64,000 nt of DNA from Aliivibrio fischeri (GTDB lineage: Bacteria; Pseudomonadota; Gammaproteobacteria; Enterobacterales; Vibrionaceae), in the NCBI GenBank assembly GCA_038993745.2, contig CP160629.1, positions 1,922,001 to 1,986,000 of the forward strand. The letters run 5' to 3'. The position numbers and the translations under genes are program-made. A model generated the notes under the pieces. It was not told the origin of the DNA, did not search any database, and worked only from the letters and a program-made list of their open reading frames with translations. Shown piece by piece: positions 50,098 through 59,188 of this stretch (the first letter of the stretch is position 1; each line of letters opens with the position of its first letter).

Positions 50098-50226
50098 AGT
50101 AAGAGCAGGGACTAGGCCGGTCGCTAGCTCCCTTTCTGGTTTCAGGGGGCTAGTTGTAAGCGATGAACTCACAGCAAACTCCCCTGAATCCTTTGAGCGA
50201 AGCGATCTGAACCCTGCTCTGTTACT
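50098..50226. repeat. 129-base imperfect palindrome, REP/MITE-like
   Basis: The ends AGTAAGAGCAGGG and CCCTGCTCTGTTACT are inverted copies. Inside, GGTTTCAGGGG at about 50139-50149 pairs with CCCCTGAATCC at about 50181-50191, and TCGCTAGCTC near 50121 pairs with GAGCGAAGCGA near 50196. The whole sequence can fold into one long interrupted hairpin. It has a higher GC content than its surroundings and reaches the last codon of the convergent mltB. The size and form resemble ERIC-type or other non-autonomous palindromic elements, but it does not match the ERIC consensus that I know. Confidence 0.7.
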
Positions 50227-51193
50227 TAATCGAATCAGCCAAGTGACTTACCGCTAACGCAAAATAATGCGAACGGTTCCAATCCATTAATACTTGGTAG
50301 TTGTTATATACAAGGTACGCTCGACCATCTTTATCATCCGGTTGAACTAGCCATGCTTTAATATCTGCATCAGGTAATGCTTTACCTGTTAAACGACGAA
50401 CACCTAGCTCTTGCCATTGTGCTAACGTCTTACCTTTTTCTTCAGACAACCCTTTTAGGCTCTCTGCATCCAAAGATTCAGGCAATTGCACTTGACGTCC
50501 CCACGTATAAGTATCGTCCCAACCTACTTGTTTTAAGTAATTAGCGGCGGAAGCAAATACATCGGCATGTGTATTCCAAATGTCTTTTTTTCCATCACCA
50601 TTTCCATCAACAGCATAAGATAAAAATGATGTTGGCATAAATTGGCATTGACCCATTGCACCAGCCCATGAGCCTTTCATGTTTTCAGGTGTAATGTGGC
50701 CTTGCTGTAAAATGGTCAATGCAGCCATGGTTTGTTTTTTGAAGAACGCTTCACGACGACCGTCATAAGCCAACGTCGTTAATGCTTCAATAACGTTATA
50801 ACCACCCGTTAATTTACCAAAGTTACTTTCAACACCCCATAATGCAACAATAAATCGAGGTTGAACGCCATACTCTTCACCAATTCGATTTAACACTTTG
50901 TAGTGTTTTTTATATAAATCGTTCGCTTGCTTAATTTTCCATTTTGGCACAGCTCGTGGAATATATTCATCCAGAGTTAACTTCTTCTCTGGTTGATTGC
51001 GATCTGATTTTACTGCTTTCTCTTTAAATGCAACGTTTTTAAATGCACGTTCTAAAATCGGTTCTGAGATCCCAATTTCCCGTGCTTCATTTTTCAACCC
51101 AACAATGTAATCTTGAAAGTCGCCTTCAGGTGTTGCTGATGCTGATGTTGCCAAAAATAAACTGACTATCCCTAGCAGTAATTTTTTCTTCAT
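50222..51193 (-). CDS. mltB: lytic murein transglycosylase, MltB family
   Basis: Cleaves peptidoglycan glycan strands. The ATG at 51191-51193 opens a signal peptide (MKKKLLLGIVSLFLATSASA) and has GAGAAGAGAG upstream. The longer frame adds 30 unrelated residues. The mature 300 residues are an SLT_2 domain, with the catalytic glutamate in LWGVESNFGKL (~128), TLAYDGRREAFF (~150) and GSWAGAMGQCQFMPTSF (~190). No lipobox is seen, so it may be soluble in the periplasm. In its direction it lies 4 bases after ycgL. Confidence 0.9.
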   Translation of the reverse strand: MKKKLLLGIVSLFLATSASATPEGDFQDYIVGLKNEAREIGISEPILERAFKNVAFKEKAVKSDRNQPEKKLTLDEYIPRAVPKWKIKQANDLYKKHYKVLNRIGEEYGVQPRFIVALWGVESNFGKLTGGYNVIEALTTLAYDGRREAFFKKQTMAALTILQQGHITPENMKGSWAGAMGQCQFMPTSFLSYAVDGNGDGKKDIWNTHADVFASAANYLKQVGWDDTYTWGRQVQLPESLDAESLKGLSEEKGKTLAQWQELGVRRLTGKALPDADIKAWLVQPDDKDGRAYLVYNNYQVLMDWNRSHYFALAVSHLADSIK

Positions 51194-51197
51194 ATAA

Positions 51198-51479
51198 TTA
51201 ACTCTCTTCTCTTGCTGCTTTATCTTTTTTGTATTTTTCAAGCAGGTTTTCTGGTGGTGGTGGTAACTGCAAAAAGAATCCATTTTCTTTTATTGTTGCT
51301 TTTACTTTTTCTACATCAACTGAAGCCAGTTTTCTGCCTTCTAAATTTACCACCATTACCATGGTTGGTGTACCAAACATCGCCATGAGTTCTTGCGGTA
51401 CAGGAGCAAAATCATCTTTTTTCTCAATATAAAGATAAGCACCTTGTTTTTTCGTACTTTTATAAATAGAACAGAACAT
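51198..51479 (-). CDS. ycgL: YcgL domain protein
   Basis: A 93-residue protein starting [20 protein letters not shown] and containing [15 protein letters not shown] and LVxLEGRKLA-like segments, the YcgL domain. The function is unknown. It lies divergently upstream of minC, the same place as in E. coli, and 4 bases before mltB, so it probably shares a transcript with mltB. Confidence 0.9.
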   Translation of the reverse strand: MFCSIYKSTKKQGAYLYIEKKDDFAPVPQELMAMFGTPTMVMVVNLEGRKLASVDVEKVKATIKENGFFLQLPPPPENLLEKYKKDKAAREES

Positions 51480-51663
51480 TTTATAACCTATTTTTTGAAA
51501 GGGTTGCTCTTGCTCTCAACTTATTTCAAATGATTAATGTCTATTTGGTGAGAGGCTTGCTAAAAAGTAGACTTCTGACAATAAGATAACTTGCTGTACA
51601 GTCGAAGTGACTATAACATGGTATCAGATTTGTGGTATTAAAATTATCAAGATACAGAATAGT

Positions 51664-52329
51664 ATGACAAAAACAGCCGATTTAAAGGGCAGTAATTTCA
51701 CCCTTTCAGTATTACATTTGCCTAATGATGACGTTGCCTTAGCATTAAGTATGCTTGAGCAAAAAGTGGCACAAGCGCCTTCTTTTTTTGCTTCTGCACC
51801 CGTTGTCGTTAACATTGAAAATGTATCGAATGAAATTAACTTTGTTGAGCTAAAATCTGGAGTCGAACGTACCGGCATGATTCCTGTTGGAATTACAGGC
51901 TGTAAAGATAAACAAAAGCAAGCTCAAGCGACGGCTGCAGGCTTTGCGGTAATGACGTCTTTTACACCTCAACAAGTAACGCAAAAAGCAAATATGCAAC
52001 CAACGAAAGTCGTAAAAACACCGATTCGTTCAGGTCAGCAAATTTATGCGAAAGATGCCGATCTTGTGATCTTAAATCACGTAAGCCCAGGCGCTGAAGT
52101 GATAGCAGATGGCAGTATACATATTCACGGTACATTACGCGGCAGAGCAATCGCTGGTGCGAGTGGCCAAGCAGAAGCAAAAGTCTTCTGTAAAAACTTA
52201 CAAGCTGAGCTAATTTCCATTGCGGGTAATTATTGGCTAAGCGATCAAATTGACAAAGAGTATTGGCATCAAAATGTCATGATCACTATGGTTGAAGACC
52301 GTATTCAGATCGATACCCTAACGTTATAG
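51664..52329 (+). CDS. minC: septum site-determining protein MinC
   Basis: Blocks FtsZ ring formation away from midcell. The ATG at 51664 ([17 protein letters not shown]) gives 221 residues, the normal length. An earlier in-frame ATG at 51607 adds residues without family support. The N-terminal FtsZ-binding domain covers ~1-100 and the C-terminal beta-helix ~115-221 ([20 protein letters not shown] and [12 protein letters not shown]). It is first in minCDE. Confidence 0.95.
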   Translation: MTKTADLKGSNFTLSVLHLPNDDVALALSMLEQKVAQAPSFFASAPVVVNIENVSNEINFVELKSGVERTGMIPVGITGCKDKQKQAQATAAGFAVMTSFTPQQVTQKANMQPTKVVKTPIRSGQQIYAKDADLVILNHVSPGAEVIADGSIHIHGTLRGRAIAGASGQAEAKVFCKNLQAELISIAGNYWLSDQIDKEYWHQNVMITMVEDRIQIDTLTL

Positions 52330-52354
52330 CACAATAGAAAAAGGAATAATAAAA

Positions 52355-53167
52355 ATGGCACGTATTGTCGTTGTGACTTCAGGCAAAGGTGGCGTAGGTA
52401 AAACTACTTCTAGCTCTGCAATTGCATCGGGTCTTGCATTGGCTGGCAAAAAAACTGCGGTAATCGATTTTGATATTGGTTTACGTAACCTTGACCTAAT
52501 TATGGGTTGTGAGCGTCGTGTTGTTTACGATTTTGTAAACGTTATTAACGGTGAAGCAACTCTAAATCAAGCGTTAATTAAAGATAAGCGTGTAGGGAAT
52601 TTATTTATCCTTCCAGCTTCTCAAACTCGTGATAAAGATGCATTAACCAAAGATGGTGTTCGTCGTGTTCTTGATGAACTGATCGAAATGAACTTTGATT
52701 TCATTATTTGTGATTCTCCTGCGGGTATCGAAGCGGGTGCTTTAATGGCACTTTACTTTGCAGATGAAGCGATTATTACCACGAACCCTGAAGTCTCTTC
52801 TGTTCGTGACTCTGACCGTATTCTTGGCATCTTAGATTCAAAATCACGCCGAGCTGAAGACTCACTAGAACCTGTAAAACAACACCTACTACTAACACGC
52901 TACTGCCCTGCTCGTGTAAACCAAGGCGAAATGTTAAGTGTGGGTGATGTTGAAGAAATTTTAAACATCCCACTTTTAGGTGTAATTCCAGAGAGTCAAT
53001 CAGTACTAAACGCATCAAACAAAGGTGTTCCAGTAATTTTTGATGAAGAGTCTAACGCTGGTGCAGCATATCAAGATGCTGTCGATCGCTTATTAGGTAA
53101 AGAAGTATCATTCCGTTTCTTAGAAGAAGAGAAAAAAGGCATCTTTAAACGACTATTTGGAGGTTAA
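52355..53167 (+). CDS. minD: septum site-determining ATPase MinD
   Basis: The membrane ATPase that recruits MinC and oscillates with MinE. The 270-residue protein shows the deviant Walker [10 protein letters not shown] (~10-18), switch I/II residues in [11 protein letters not shown] (~38) and CDSPAGIE (~118), and a C-terminal amphipathic membrane-targeting helix [17 protein letters not shown] ribosome site precedes it. It is 25 bases after minC. Confidence 0.97.
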   Translation: MARIVVVTSGKGGVGKTTSSSAIASGLALAGKKTAVIDFDIGLRNLDLIMGCERRVVYDFVNVINGEATLNQALIKDKRVGNLFILPASQTRDKDALTKDGVRRVLDELIEMNFDFIICDSPAGIEAGALMALYFADEAIITTNPEVSSVRDSDRILGILDSKSRRAEDSLEPVKQHLLLTRYCPARVNQGEMLSVGDVEEILNIPLLGVIPESQSVLNASNKGVPVIFDEESNAGAAYQDAVDRLLGKEVSFRFLEEEKKGIFKRLFGG

Positions 53168-53169
53168 GC

Positions 53170-53433
53170 ATGGCATTGCTTGAGTTTTTTAGACCACAGA
53201 AAAAAGCCACTGCTAACATAGCTAAGGAAAGGCTACAGATTATTGTTGCAGAACGTCGAAATGGCGGCCCTGCACCATCATATTTACCTCAACTTAAAGA
53301 AGATATTCTTAAAGTGATCAGTAAATATGTTGAAGTAAATCCTGATATGGTTACTGTTTCTTTAGAACAAAAAGAAGAAGATTTATCGGTTTTAGAATTG
53401 AATGTTACTCTTCCTGACGAAGACGATCATTAA
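53170..53433 (+). CDS. minE: topological specificity factor MinE
   Basis: Displaces MinC and stimulates MinD to place division at midcell. The 87-residue protein has the N-terminal membrane-binding and MinD-binding part ([20 protein letters not shown], then [10 protein letters not shown]) and the C-terminal dimer domain. It starts 2 bases after the minD stop and ends in a strong terminator. Confidence 0.97.
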   Translation: MALLEFFRPQKKATANIAKERLQIIVAERRNGGPAPSYLPQLKEDILKVISKYVEVNPDMVTVSLEQKEEDLSVLELNVTLPDEDDH

Positions 53434-53461
53434 ACTGACAATACAGTTTTAAACGTGCATT

Positions 53462-53492
53462 AAAAAGGTGACTCATGAGTCACCTTTTTTTA
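53462..53492. terminator. bidirectional terminator between minE and rnd
   Basis: The palindrome AAAGGTGACTCATGAGTCACCTTT with an A-run before and a T-run after gives a strong terminator for the convergent minE and rnd genes. Confidence 0.9.
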
Positions 53493-53503
53493 TTTTTGAA
53501 CTG

Positions 53504-54625
53504 CTACTTTTCAATCACAGACATAAAGCGCGCTTCTAATAATTCACCACGCCACCCTTTTAATACATCAGGTTTTAACTCTGGTGCTGCGTTCTTTTTC
53601 CATTTCCAAGACAATAATTGATTTAGCTGTTTTTTCGATGCTAAAAACTCAGGCATTAAACCCGATTTATCCGAAGCTATTTTCACTTCATCTTTTAGTA
53701 ATTTAAAGATTTGCTTATAGCCTGGGTAATCCATTAAACGTGTTACTGGTTCAGGGTATTCATTGGGATTCAAATCATCGGCTAAGTAAGTAAAACGTAA
53801 TAATTTACCACCATGACGTTGAACTTCTCTTGGATCAAATTCTTCTTTAAGCATTTGATCTTTACTACGAAGCCCAAATCGAGCCAGTTTCCAAAGACTC
53901 AGCTCTTTTACAACAAAGTTAACCGCTAAATCACGCTTTCTCGCTTCTTCTAAACGCCACTTTGCAGCCATTTTTAAAATAGCTAACTGTTTAGGGTTGA
54001 GCTGCCACGCATTTTTAATATCTAAATAGGCCTTCTCTGCATCAGGTTGCTTTTCACGTTTTTTAACTGCAAGTGTTGATTCCTGATAAGCCGCATCTTC
54101 CCATTGAGTTTGAGATAACTCAGCTTGAAGCTTTTCAAATAATGGCAATAAATAATGCACATCTGCCGCTGCATAGTGAAGTTGCTTATCGGATAATGGA
54201 CGAGCCATCCAATCCGTTCTTGCTTCGCCTTTATCTAATTCAATACCTAAGTAGTCAGAAACCAGCTTAGCGAATCCCGTAGAAAGTCCATAACCTAAAA
54301 ATGCCGCCATGATTTGTGTATCAATCATAGGTGTTGGCATACAACCAGCGTAATGTTGGAATACCTCTAAATCTTCACCACAAGCATGAAGTACTTTTGT
54401 CACTGATTCGTTTTTCAATAAATCCCAAAGAGGCGTTAAATCATCAATCTCAACCGGATCAACAAGCGCTAATGTCTCACCATCAAACATTTGAATTAAA
54501 CCTAAACGTGCATATAACGTTCGGGTTCTTACAAACTCGGTATCCAACATTAAAAATGGTTTAGTGCTTGCCTGCTGACAGATCTCAGCTAAACGCTGGC
54601 TCTGGGTAACGATTTCAAATTCCAC
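53504..54625 (-). CDS. rnd: ribonuclease D
   Basis: A 3'-5' exoribonuclease that trims tRNA and other small RNAs. The 373-residue protein has the DEDD exonuclease motifs: FLMLDTEFVRTRT (~25), the LHACGEDLEVFQHY segment (~79) and YAAADVHYLLPLFE (~151). HRDC domains follow (~205-290 and after). The length matches E. coli RNase D (375). It lies between minE and fadD, as in E. coli. Confidence 0.95.
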   Translation of the reverse strand: MEFEIVTQSQRLAEICQQASTKPFLMLDTEFVRTRTLYARLGLIQMFDGETLALVDPVEIDDLTPLWDLLKNESVTKVLHACGEDLEVFQHYAGCMPTPMIDTQIMAAFLGYGLSTGFAKLVSDYLGIELDKGEARTDWMARPLSDKQLHYAAADVHYLLPLFEKLQAELSQTQWEDAAYQESTLAVKKREKQPDAEKAYLDIKNAWQLNPKQLAILKMAAKWRLEEARKRDLAVNFVVKELSLWKLARFGLRSKDQMLKEEFDPREVQRHGGKLLRFTYLADDLNPNEYPEPVTRLMDYPGYKQIFKLLKDEVKIASDKSGLMPEFLASKKQLNQLLSWKWKKNAAPELKPDVLKGWRGELLEARFMSVIEK

Positions 54626-54650
54626 AGTATTTCCTTAATAGATGCCAAGG

Positions 54651-54687
54651 CAAGATAGCTTAATTTCAGTAAAACTAAGCTATCTTG
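54651..54687. repeat. 12-bp perfect inverted repeat upstream of rnd
   Basis: CAAGATAGCTTA at 54651-54662 and TAAGCTATCTTG at 54676-54687 are separated by 13 bases. It lies 26 bases upstream of rnd and downstream of fadD. No T-run follows on either strand, so it looks less like a terminator than an RNA hairpin in the rnd leader or an operator. Confidence 0.6.
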
Positions 54688-54699
54688 TCTCTATAAATA

Positions 54700-54730
54700 A
54701 AAATAATGCCAGCGATTAGGCTGGCATTAT
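54700..54730 (-). terminator. terminator after fadD
   Basis: AATGCCAGC at 54704-54712 pairs with GCTGGCATT at 54719-54727 around a 6-base loop, and the minus strand continues with ATTTTTATTT. It lies 25 bases after the fadD stop. Confidence 0.85.
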
Positions 54731-54753
54731 CGTATTTCTATATTGTACCTAAA

Positions 54754-56436
54754 TTATGCGTTTTCTTCTGCTTTATATTCATCACGCAGTTCACGACGCA
54801 AAATCTTACCTACGTTTGTTTTTGGTAGATCATCTCTGAACTCAACAATACGAGGGATTTTGTAACCAGTAAGGTGTTTACGACAGTGTGCCACTAACTC
54901 ATCTTTAGTCAGGCTAGGGTCGCGTTTAACTACACAAATGCGAACCACTTCACCTGAAGTTGGATGCGGTTTACCAACTGCTGCCACTTCTAGAACTTTT
55001 CCATGAAGCGCTACAACATCTTCAATTTCATTTGGATAAACGTTAAAGCCAGATACTAAAATCATGTCTTTTTTACGGTCAACAATATGTAAGAAACCTT
55101 CATCGTCAAATTTAACGATATCACCAGTACTCACCCAACCGTCTTCACAAATCATATCTTTTGTTGCTTCTGCACGGTTCCAGTAACCTTTCATTACTTG
55201 TGGTCCACGAACTTGAAGCTCACCAACTTGATCGTTAGTTAGTACGTTACCTTCATCATCAATCATACGAACTTCTGTTGATGGTACAGGTAGACCAATT
55301 GAACCATTGTATGACGTTAAATCATGTGGGTATGCCGCTACCAGTGGTGAACACTCAGTTAAACCGTAGCCTTCTAATAAGTAACAACCTGTGTGTTGTT
55401 GCCATTTTTCTGCAACAGCACGTTGCACAGCCATACCACCACCAACAGCCAGACGTAAATTACTAAAGTCTAACTCATGGAAATCTTCATTATTTACTAA
55501 TGCATTGAATAATGTATTTACACCAGTAATCGCCGTGAATGGGTACTTTTGAAGCTCTTTAATGAAACCTGGGATATCACGAGGGTTAGTGATAAGCAGG
55601 TTACGACCACCCATTTCAATAAACAGTAAACAGTTAACCGTTAACGCAAATACATGATAAAGAGGAAGTGCAGTAACAATCAGTTCACGGCCTTCAGTCA
55701 ATACAGGGCCATAAGCGCCTTTTGCTTGCATTACGTTTGCGATCATATTGCGGTGAGTTAGCATCGCGCCTTTTGCAACGCCCGTAGTACCACCAGTGTA
55801 TTGTAGGAAGGCTAAGTCTTCACTTTCAATAAATGGCTTAATGTACTGCATTCTACGACCTTTACGCAGAGCATTACGCATAGATGTCGCATGTGGAAGA
55901 TCGTATTTTGGTACCATCTTCTTCACGTACTTAACAACGAAGTTAACGATAGTGCCTTTCGCTCGAGGAAGTTGCTCACCTAAATTCGTTAAAATAACGT
56001 GTTTAACAGGTGTGTTATCAACCACTTCTTCTAGCGTACTAGCGAAGTTTGAAACGATAACAATAGCAGCTGCGCCTGAATCATTCAGTTGATGCTCTAA
56101 TTCACGTGGTGTGTAAAGTGGGTTAACGTTCACCGCAACCATACCGGCACGAAGTACACCAAATAATGCAATTGGGTATTGCAGTAAGTTTGGCATCATT
56201 AACGCAACACGATCACCTTTTTTAAGCTTCAGTTCATTTTGTAAGTAAGCTGCAAAAGCACGGCTACGCTCTTCTAGCTTACGGAATGTCATTACTGAGC
56301 CCATATTAATGAATGCTGGTTGATCGGCATATTTATGAACCGACTTTTCAAACATGTCCACTAATGAGGTGTATTCATCTGGGTTAATTTCTGCTGGTAC
56401 GTCTTTTGGGTAACGTGAAAGCCAAACTTTATCCAC
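54754..56436 (-). CDS. fadD: long-chain fatty acid--CoA ligase
   Basis: Activates fatty acids for beta-oxidation. The 560-residue ANL enzyme has the ATP/AMP motif [20 protein letters not shown] (~210-229), [14 protein letters not shown] (~347), the FACS signature near [17 protein letters not shown] (~430-447) and the C-terminal lysine in [18 protein letters not shown]-like site lies upstream, in line with the known cAMP-CRP control of fad genes. Neighbouring rnd, the Slp lipoprotein, tsaB and yoaA repeat the E. coli gene order. Confidence 0.95.
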   Translation of the reverse strand: MDKVWLSRYPKDVPAEINPDEYTSLVDMFEKSVHKYADQPAFINMGSVMTFRKLEERSRAFAAYLQNELKLKKGDRVALMMPNLLQYPIALFGVLRAGMVAVNVNPLYTPRELEHQLNDSGAAAIVIVSNFASTLEEVVDNTPVKHVILTNLGEQLPRAKGTIVNFVVKYVKKMVPKYDLPHATSMRNALRKGRRMQYIKPFIESEDLAFLQYTGGTTGVAKGAMLTHRNMIANVMQAKGAYGPVLTEGRELIVTALPLYHVFALTVNCLLFIEMGGRNLLITNPRDIPGFIKELQKYPFTAITGVNTLFNALVNNEDFHELDFSNLRLAVGGGMAVQRAVAEKWQQHTGCYLLEGYGLTECSPLVAAYPHDLTSYNGSIGLPVPSTEVRMIDDEGNVLTNDQVGELQVRGPQVMKGYWNRAEATKDMICEDGWVSTGDIVKFDDEGFLHIVDRKKDMILVSGFNVYPNEIEDVVALHGKVLEVAAVGKPHPTSGEVVRICVVKRDPSLTKDELVAHCRKHLTGYKIPRIVEFRDDLPKTNVGKILRRELRDEYKAEENA

Positions 56437-56492
56437 GCTTTTCTCCTATTCTTATATGTGACTTATTGCTAGTACGACAATAACTCTATGAC

Positions 56493-56508
56493 AGTGATCA
56501 CTATCACT
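56493..56508. promoter_or_regulatory. putative CRP site upstream of fadD
   Basis: AGTGATCACTATCACT carries the GTGA-N6-TCAC core of the CRP site, symmetric with 8 of 10 consensus half-site bases. It lies 57-72 bases upstream of the fadD start. Control of fadD by cAMP-CRP is known in E. coli. Here it is inferred from the sequence alone. Confidence 0.55.
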
Positions 56509-56621
56509 TTTGTGGTGTAGACTATTTACTCTACAATTTTAGTCAACTATTTTTATTCACAATTATTCATTCGATGTTTTTTTAAACAAGAATGAGGGCT
56601 TTTTTTAAAGATGTGAAGTAT

Positions 56622-57491
56622 TTATGTAGTAATAGTGTTAATTAATGTGGTTAAGTGCTCACTTATTAAATTTGGGTTTTCCAAATGACAATGGTGACCA
56701 CCTTTAATGTGATAACAGGTAAAATCCGCAATAAATTTATATCTGTGTTCTTTCTGTTTTAAATGACCATAGCCATTCTGCCCAACTACGGCAAACACTG
56801 GACATTCAATTTTATCCAATAGTGCTAAAGCGTGTGTTTCCGACATTCGATATAAAGAATCACACTTTACTTTCGCATCTGTGGTCCATTGAACATATTC
56901 AGATTCTACTCTTAATGAACGTAAAACCATCGGCTCAATAAGAGACTGAGGTAACTGATTAACTTTAGCTCTTAACTCTAAAGCCGATTGAGCGTCTTTT
57001 AATCTTCTTTGCGGTTTATTTCGGTAACGCTGACGACTTAATATACCTTGACGCAATCTATCTGTTATTTGGCTCTCATCTTCACTCAAAGGCCCTAGTG
57101 CTTCTATCATCATTAGAGCTGATACTTTCTCTGGAAAAGCAGCACAATAAGCACTAGCAATTAAGCCACCTAAAGAATGTCCAACCAAAATAACGGATTG
57201 TTGATTTAAATGTAGGATAACTTGGTGAAGATCATCAATATAATCAAAAAAGTGATAAAAATTATCCCCACCTTTATGAGAGGACAATCCATGCCCAAAC
57301 CAGTCAAACGCAATCAAATGGTGGGTTGGATTCGTCTTTGCGTACGATTCCATTGTGGTAAGAAACGTCGCCGCATTATCTTGCCAACCATGTAAAAACA
57401 GAATCGTTTGATCGACCTGTTCAGGTTTAACTTCAAGTAAGGCTATTTCACCATGGTAAAGAGGCAGTGATCTTTCGTGAAACAATGACAT
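56622..57491 (-). CDS. alpha/beta hydrolase of unknown substrate
   Basis: A 289-residue alpha/beta hydrolase: LFLHGWQDNAATFLT (~30, oxyanion loop), FDWFGHGLSSHKGGDN (~64), the nucleophile elbow ILVGHSLGGLIAS (~102-114) with its serine near 107, and a C-terminal histidine in KGGHHCHLENP (~268). It starts within a 6-base gap after the Slp lipoprotein gene, so they are co-transcribed. No residue identifies the substrate. Esterase or lipase activity is only the general expectation. Confidence 0.85.
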   Translation of the reverse strand: MSLFHERSLPLYHGEIALLEVKPEQVDQTILFLHGWQDNAATFLTTMESYAKTNPTHHLIAFDWFGHGLSSHKGGDNFYHFFDYIDDLHQVILHLNQQSVILVGHSLGGLIASAYCAAFPEKVSALMMIEALGPLSEDESQITDRLRQGILSRQRYRNKPQRRLKDAQSALELRAKVNQLPQSLIEPMVLRSLRVESEYVQWTTDAKVKCDSLYRMSETHALALLDKIECPVFAVVGQNGYGHLKQKEHRYKFIADFTCYHIKGGHHCHLENPNLISEHLTTLINTITT

Positions 57492-57497
57492 CAGCGT

Positions 57498-58049
57498 TTA
57501 CTTCACTTCCTGTACCACTTTGCCACGACGGGTTTCAAGGTGACTTCTTTGATGAAAACAACGAGCACCAGCGCATGGCATATAGTCCATATCCAAATCA
57601 TTAGTCACTACATACTCTTGTATTTGCCATAGATGAATGGCCGATGCTTGAATGACTGGAAAAGGATAAACAAATTCACCTACGTTGGCCTGCTCAATAC
57701 CATCAGCCTGACCAATCACCGTAATTAATCGCCCTTTAGCGTAAGTAACAGGATCAATAAATCCATTTACATACACAACAAAACGACCATTAGGTTCTTC
57801 GGAAATATCTGGCTTTCCAACAGAAGAAATTGGAAGGTTTACAATTTCAATTCGAGTTTGATCCGACAAGTTATCAAGGCGAGCAATCACACCACCTAAT
57901 CGTACTTCCACTTTTTCCCCAGCATTTGCAGCATCAGAGAAAGCATTATATTCAACCAGAGTCGTTGCTTGAGTTGATTTAAGTTCTTGAGGAAGAGAGC
58001 TACACCCTACAAGTAATAATACAGAAAGAAAATAAATAACTTGTTTCAT
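57498..58049 (-). CDS. Slp family outer-membrane lipoprotein (YeaY-like)
   Basis: A 183-residue lipoprotein with a signal peptide ending in the lipobox LLLVGC (Cys16) and no Asp at +2 after it, so it should go to the outer membrane. VRLGGVIARLDNL, GRFVVYVNGFIDPVTYAKGR and LITVIGQADGIE are typical of the Slp family. In E. coli the paralogues Slp and YeaY are starvation or stress lipoproteins. Its place next to tsaB and yoaA is that of yeaY. Confidence 0.87.
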   Translation of the reverse strand: MKQVIYFLSVLLLVGCSSLPQELKSTQATTLVEYNAFSDAANAGEKVEVRLGGVIARLDNLSDQTRIEIVNLPISSVGKPDISEEPNGRFVVYVNGFIDPVTYAKGRLITVIGQADGIEQANVGEFVYPFPVIQASAIHLWQIQEYVVTNDLDMDYMPCAGARCFHQRSHLETRRGKVVQEVK

Positions 58050-58073
58050 ATTGAACCTCTCACGATTGAAGTC

Positions 58074-58111
58074 ATACCAATTAACATAAGATCTGAGTTA
58101 CATAAAGGTAT
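58074..58111. repeat. short dispersed repeat (ATACC...GGTAT)
   Basis: An intergenic element beginning ATACCAATTAACATAAG and ending AAAGGTAT, with 5-base inverted ends, between the Slp lipoprotein gene and the small gene at 58121. It belongs to the same loose family as the sites at 22140, 26174 and 46599. Confidence 0.4.
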
Positions 58112-58120
58112 GGGCTAGCG

Positions 58121-58420
58121 TTATATATAGAGATCGACACCGACTAATTGAGCAAGTTCCTCTCTTCGCTTTTGAAGCATGACTTCCATATATTCTTCCA
58201 TGGCATGACGATTACGCCCTTCAGGTAAGTCATATTGAACACGAGAGTTCGCATATTCAGATGCATTCAGTTGTTTAACTTGTGTCGTTACAGCAGTCGC
58301 CACTTTTGATGGCTGCGCAACTAGAGATTTACTTCCAGTCGCCTTTTTAACTTGGCTCTTTTTTCCTACTGCTTGCTGTTTTTGTATCAGCGCAGGCGGC
58401 AACCCTTGAATCGATACCAT
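58121..58420 (-). CDS. conserved small protein of unknown function
   Basis: I do not recognise a domain in this 99-residue protein. The ATG at 58418-58420 has AAAGG 5-6 bases upstream, so it is preferred over a TTG seven codons earlier. The first 60 residues are lysine- and serine-rich and probably disordered. The last 45 (YANSRVQYDLPEGRNRHAME, then YMEVMLQKRREELAQLVGVD) look like a helical domain. It lies between tsaB and the Slp gene, where E. coli has no gene. It may be exclusive to Vibrionaceae. Confidence 0.6.
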   Translation of the reverse strand: MVSIQGLPPALIQKQQAVGKKSQVKKATGSKSLVAQPSKVATAVTTQVKQLNASEYANSRVQYDLPEGRNRHAMEEYMEVMLQKRREELAQLVGVDLYI

Positions 58421-58442
58421 AATGACCTTTTGAATAAACAAC

Positions 58443-58467
58443 TAAGCGAGGTTTTCACTCCTCGCTT
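58443..58467 (-). terminator. hairpin between tsaB and the small gene
   Basis: AAGCGAGG at 58444-58451 pairs with CCTCGCTT at 58460-58467 around a TTTTCACT loop. On the minus strand the following AGTTGTTT is only weakly T-rich, so this is a weak terminator or an RNA processing structure. Confidence 0.5.
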
Positions 58468-58479
58468 GGATATTAAAAC

Positions 58480-59181
58480 CTATTCGCGTCCCGGTAATTT
58501 TTTCCACGTCACCGTATCACGAACATAAACAGGACTTGATTCTTCTGCAGGAAGTGCTAATCCTTGTTCAAATTTTTGCTGTGCAAGTAATGCCATATCT
58601 TCAGCATCAGGATAAAGCACATCAGAAGCTTTACACTCTAGAGGCAATGTTGCCAATGCTTCTGTATATGCGTCCCAGCCCGTACCAACCGTTAACCATT
58701 CACCTGATTGTTCTGGTAAATACGTTGATAATGCCTCTGGTGCAGACACAGTTTCAGCAACGTCATAAGTCCAAGTACCATCTTGATTACGCTGGTACAT
58801 ACCAAAGTACACTTCGCCCATGCGCGCATCAATTGAGGCTGCAACTTGAGTAGCACCATGTAATCGGTAACCCGCTTGTGCCATTGCTTCTAATGTTGAA
58901 ATGCCTACCATAGGTAAATCGGCACCAAACGCTAAACCTTGAGCAATACCAATACCAATACGTACACCAGTAAAACTACCAGGTCCTTGGCCAAATGCTA
59001 ATGCATCTAAATCTTGTAAGCGCACACCCGCTTCTTTTAATACTTCATCCACAAAAGGAAGAATTTTAATGGTGTGTTCACGCGGTGCCACTGCACGTCG
59101 AGAATAGACTTTTCCGTCAACAATTAGTGCGACAGAACAGTTTTCAGTGGCGGTATCAACCGCTAAAATTTTTGCGCTCAT
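58480..59181 (-). CDS. tsaB: tRNA threonylcarbamoyladenosine synthesis protein TsaB
   Basis: Partner of TsaD, TsaE and TsaC in making t6A37 of tRNA. The 233-residue ASKHA-fold protein has [15 protein letters not shown] (~5-19), the [20 protein letters not shown] segment (~63-82) and [14 protein letters not shown] (~122). It lies 8 bases after yoaA, as in E. coli. Confidence 0.95.
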   Translation of the reverse strand: MSAKILAVDTATENCSVALIVDGKVYSRRAVAPREHTIKILPFVDEVLKEAGVRLQDLDALAFGQGPGSFTGVRIGIGIAQGLAFGADLPMVGISTLEAMAQAGYRLHGATQVAASIDARMGEVYFGMYQRNQDGTWTYDVAETVSAPEALSTYLPEQSGEWLTVGTGWDAYTEALATLPLECKASDVLYPDAEDMALLAQQKFEQGLALPAEESSPVYVRDTVTWKKLPGRE

Positions 59182-59188
59182 TAATGCC

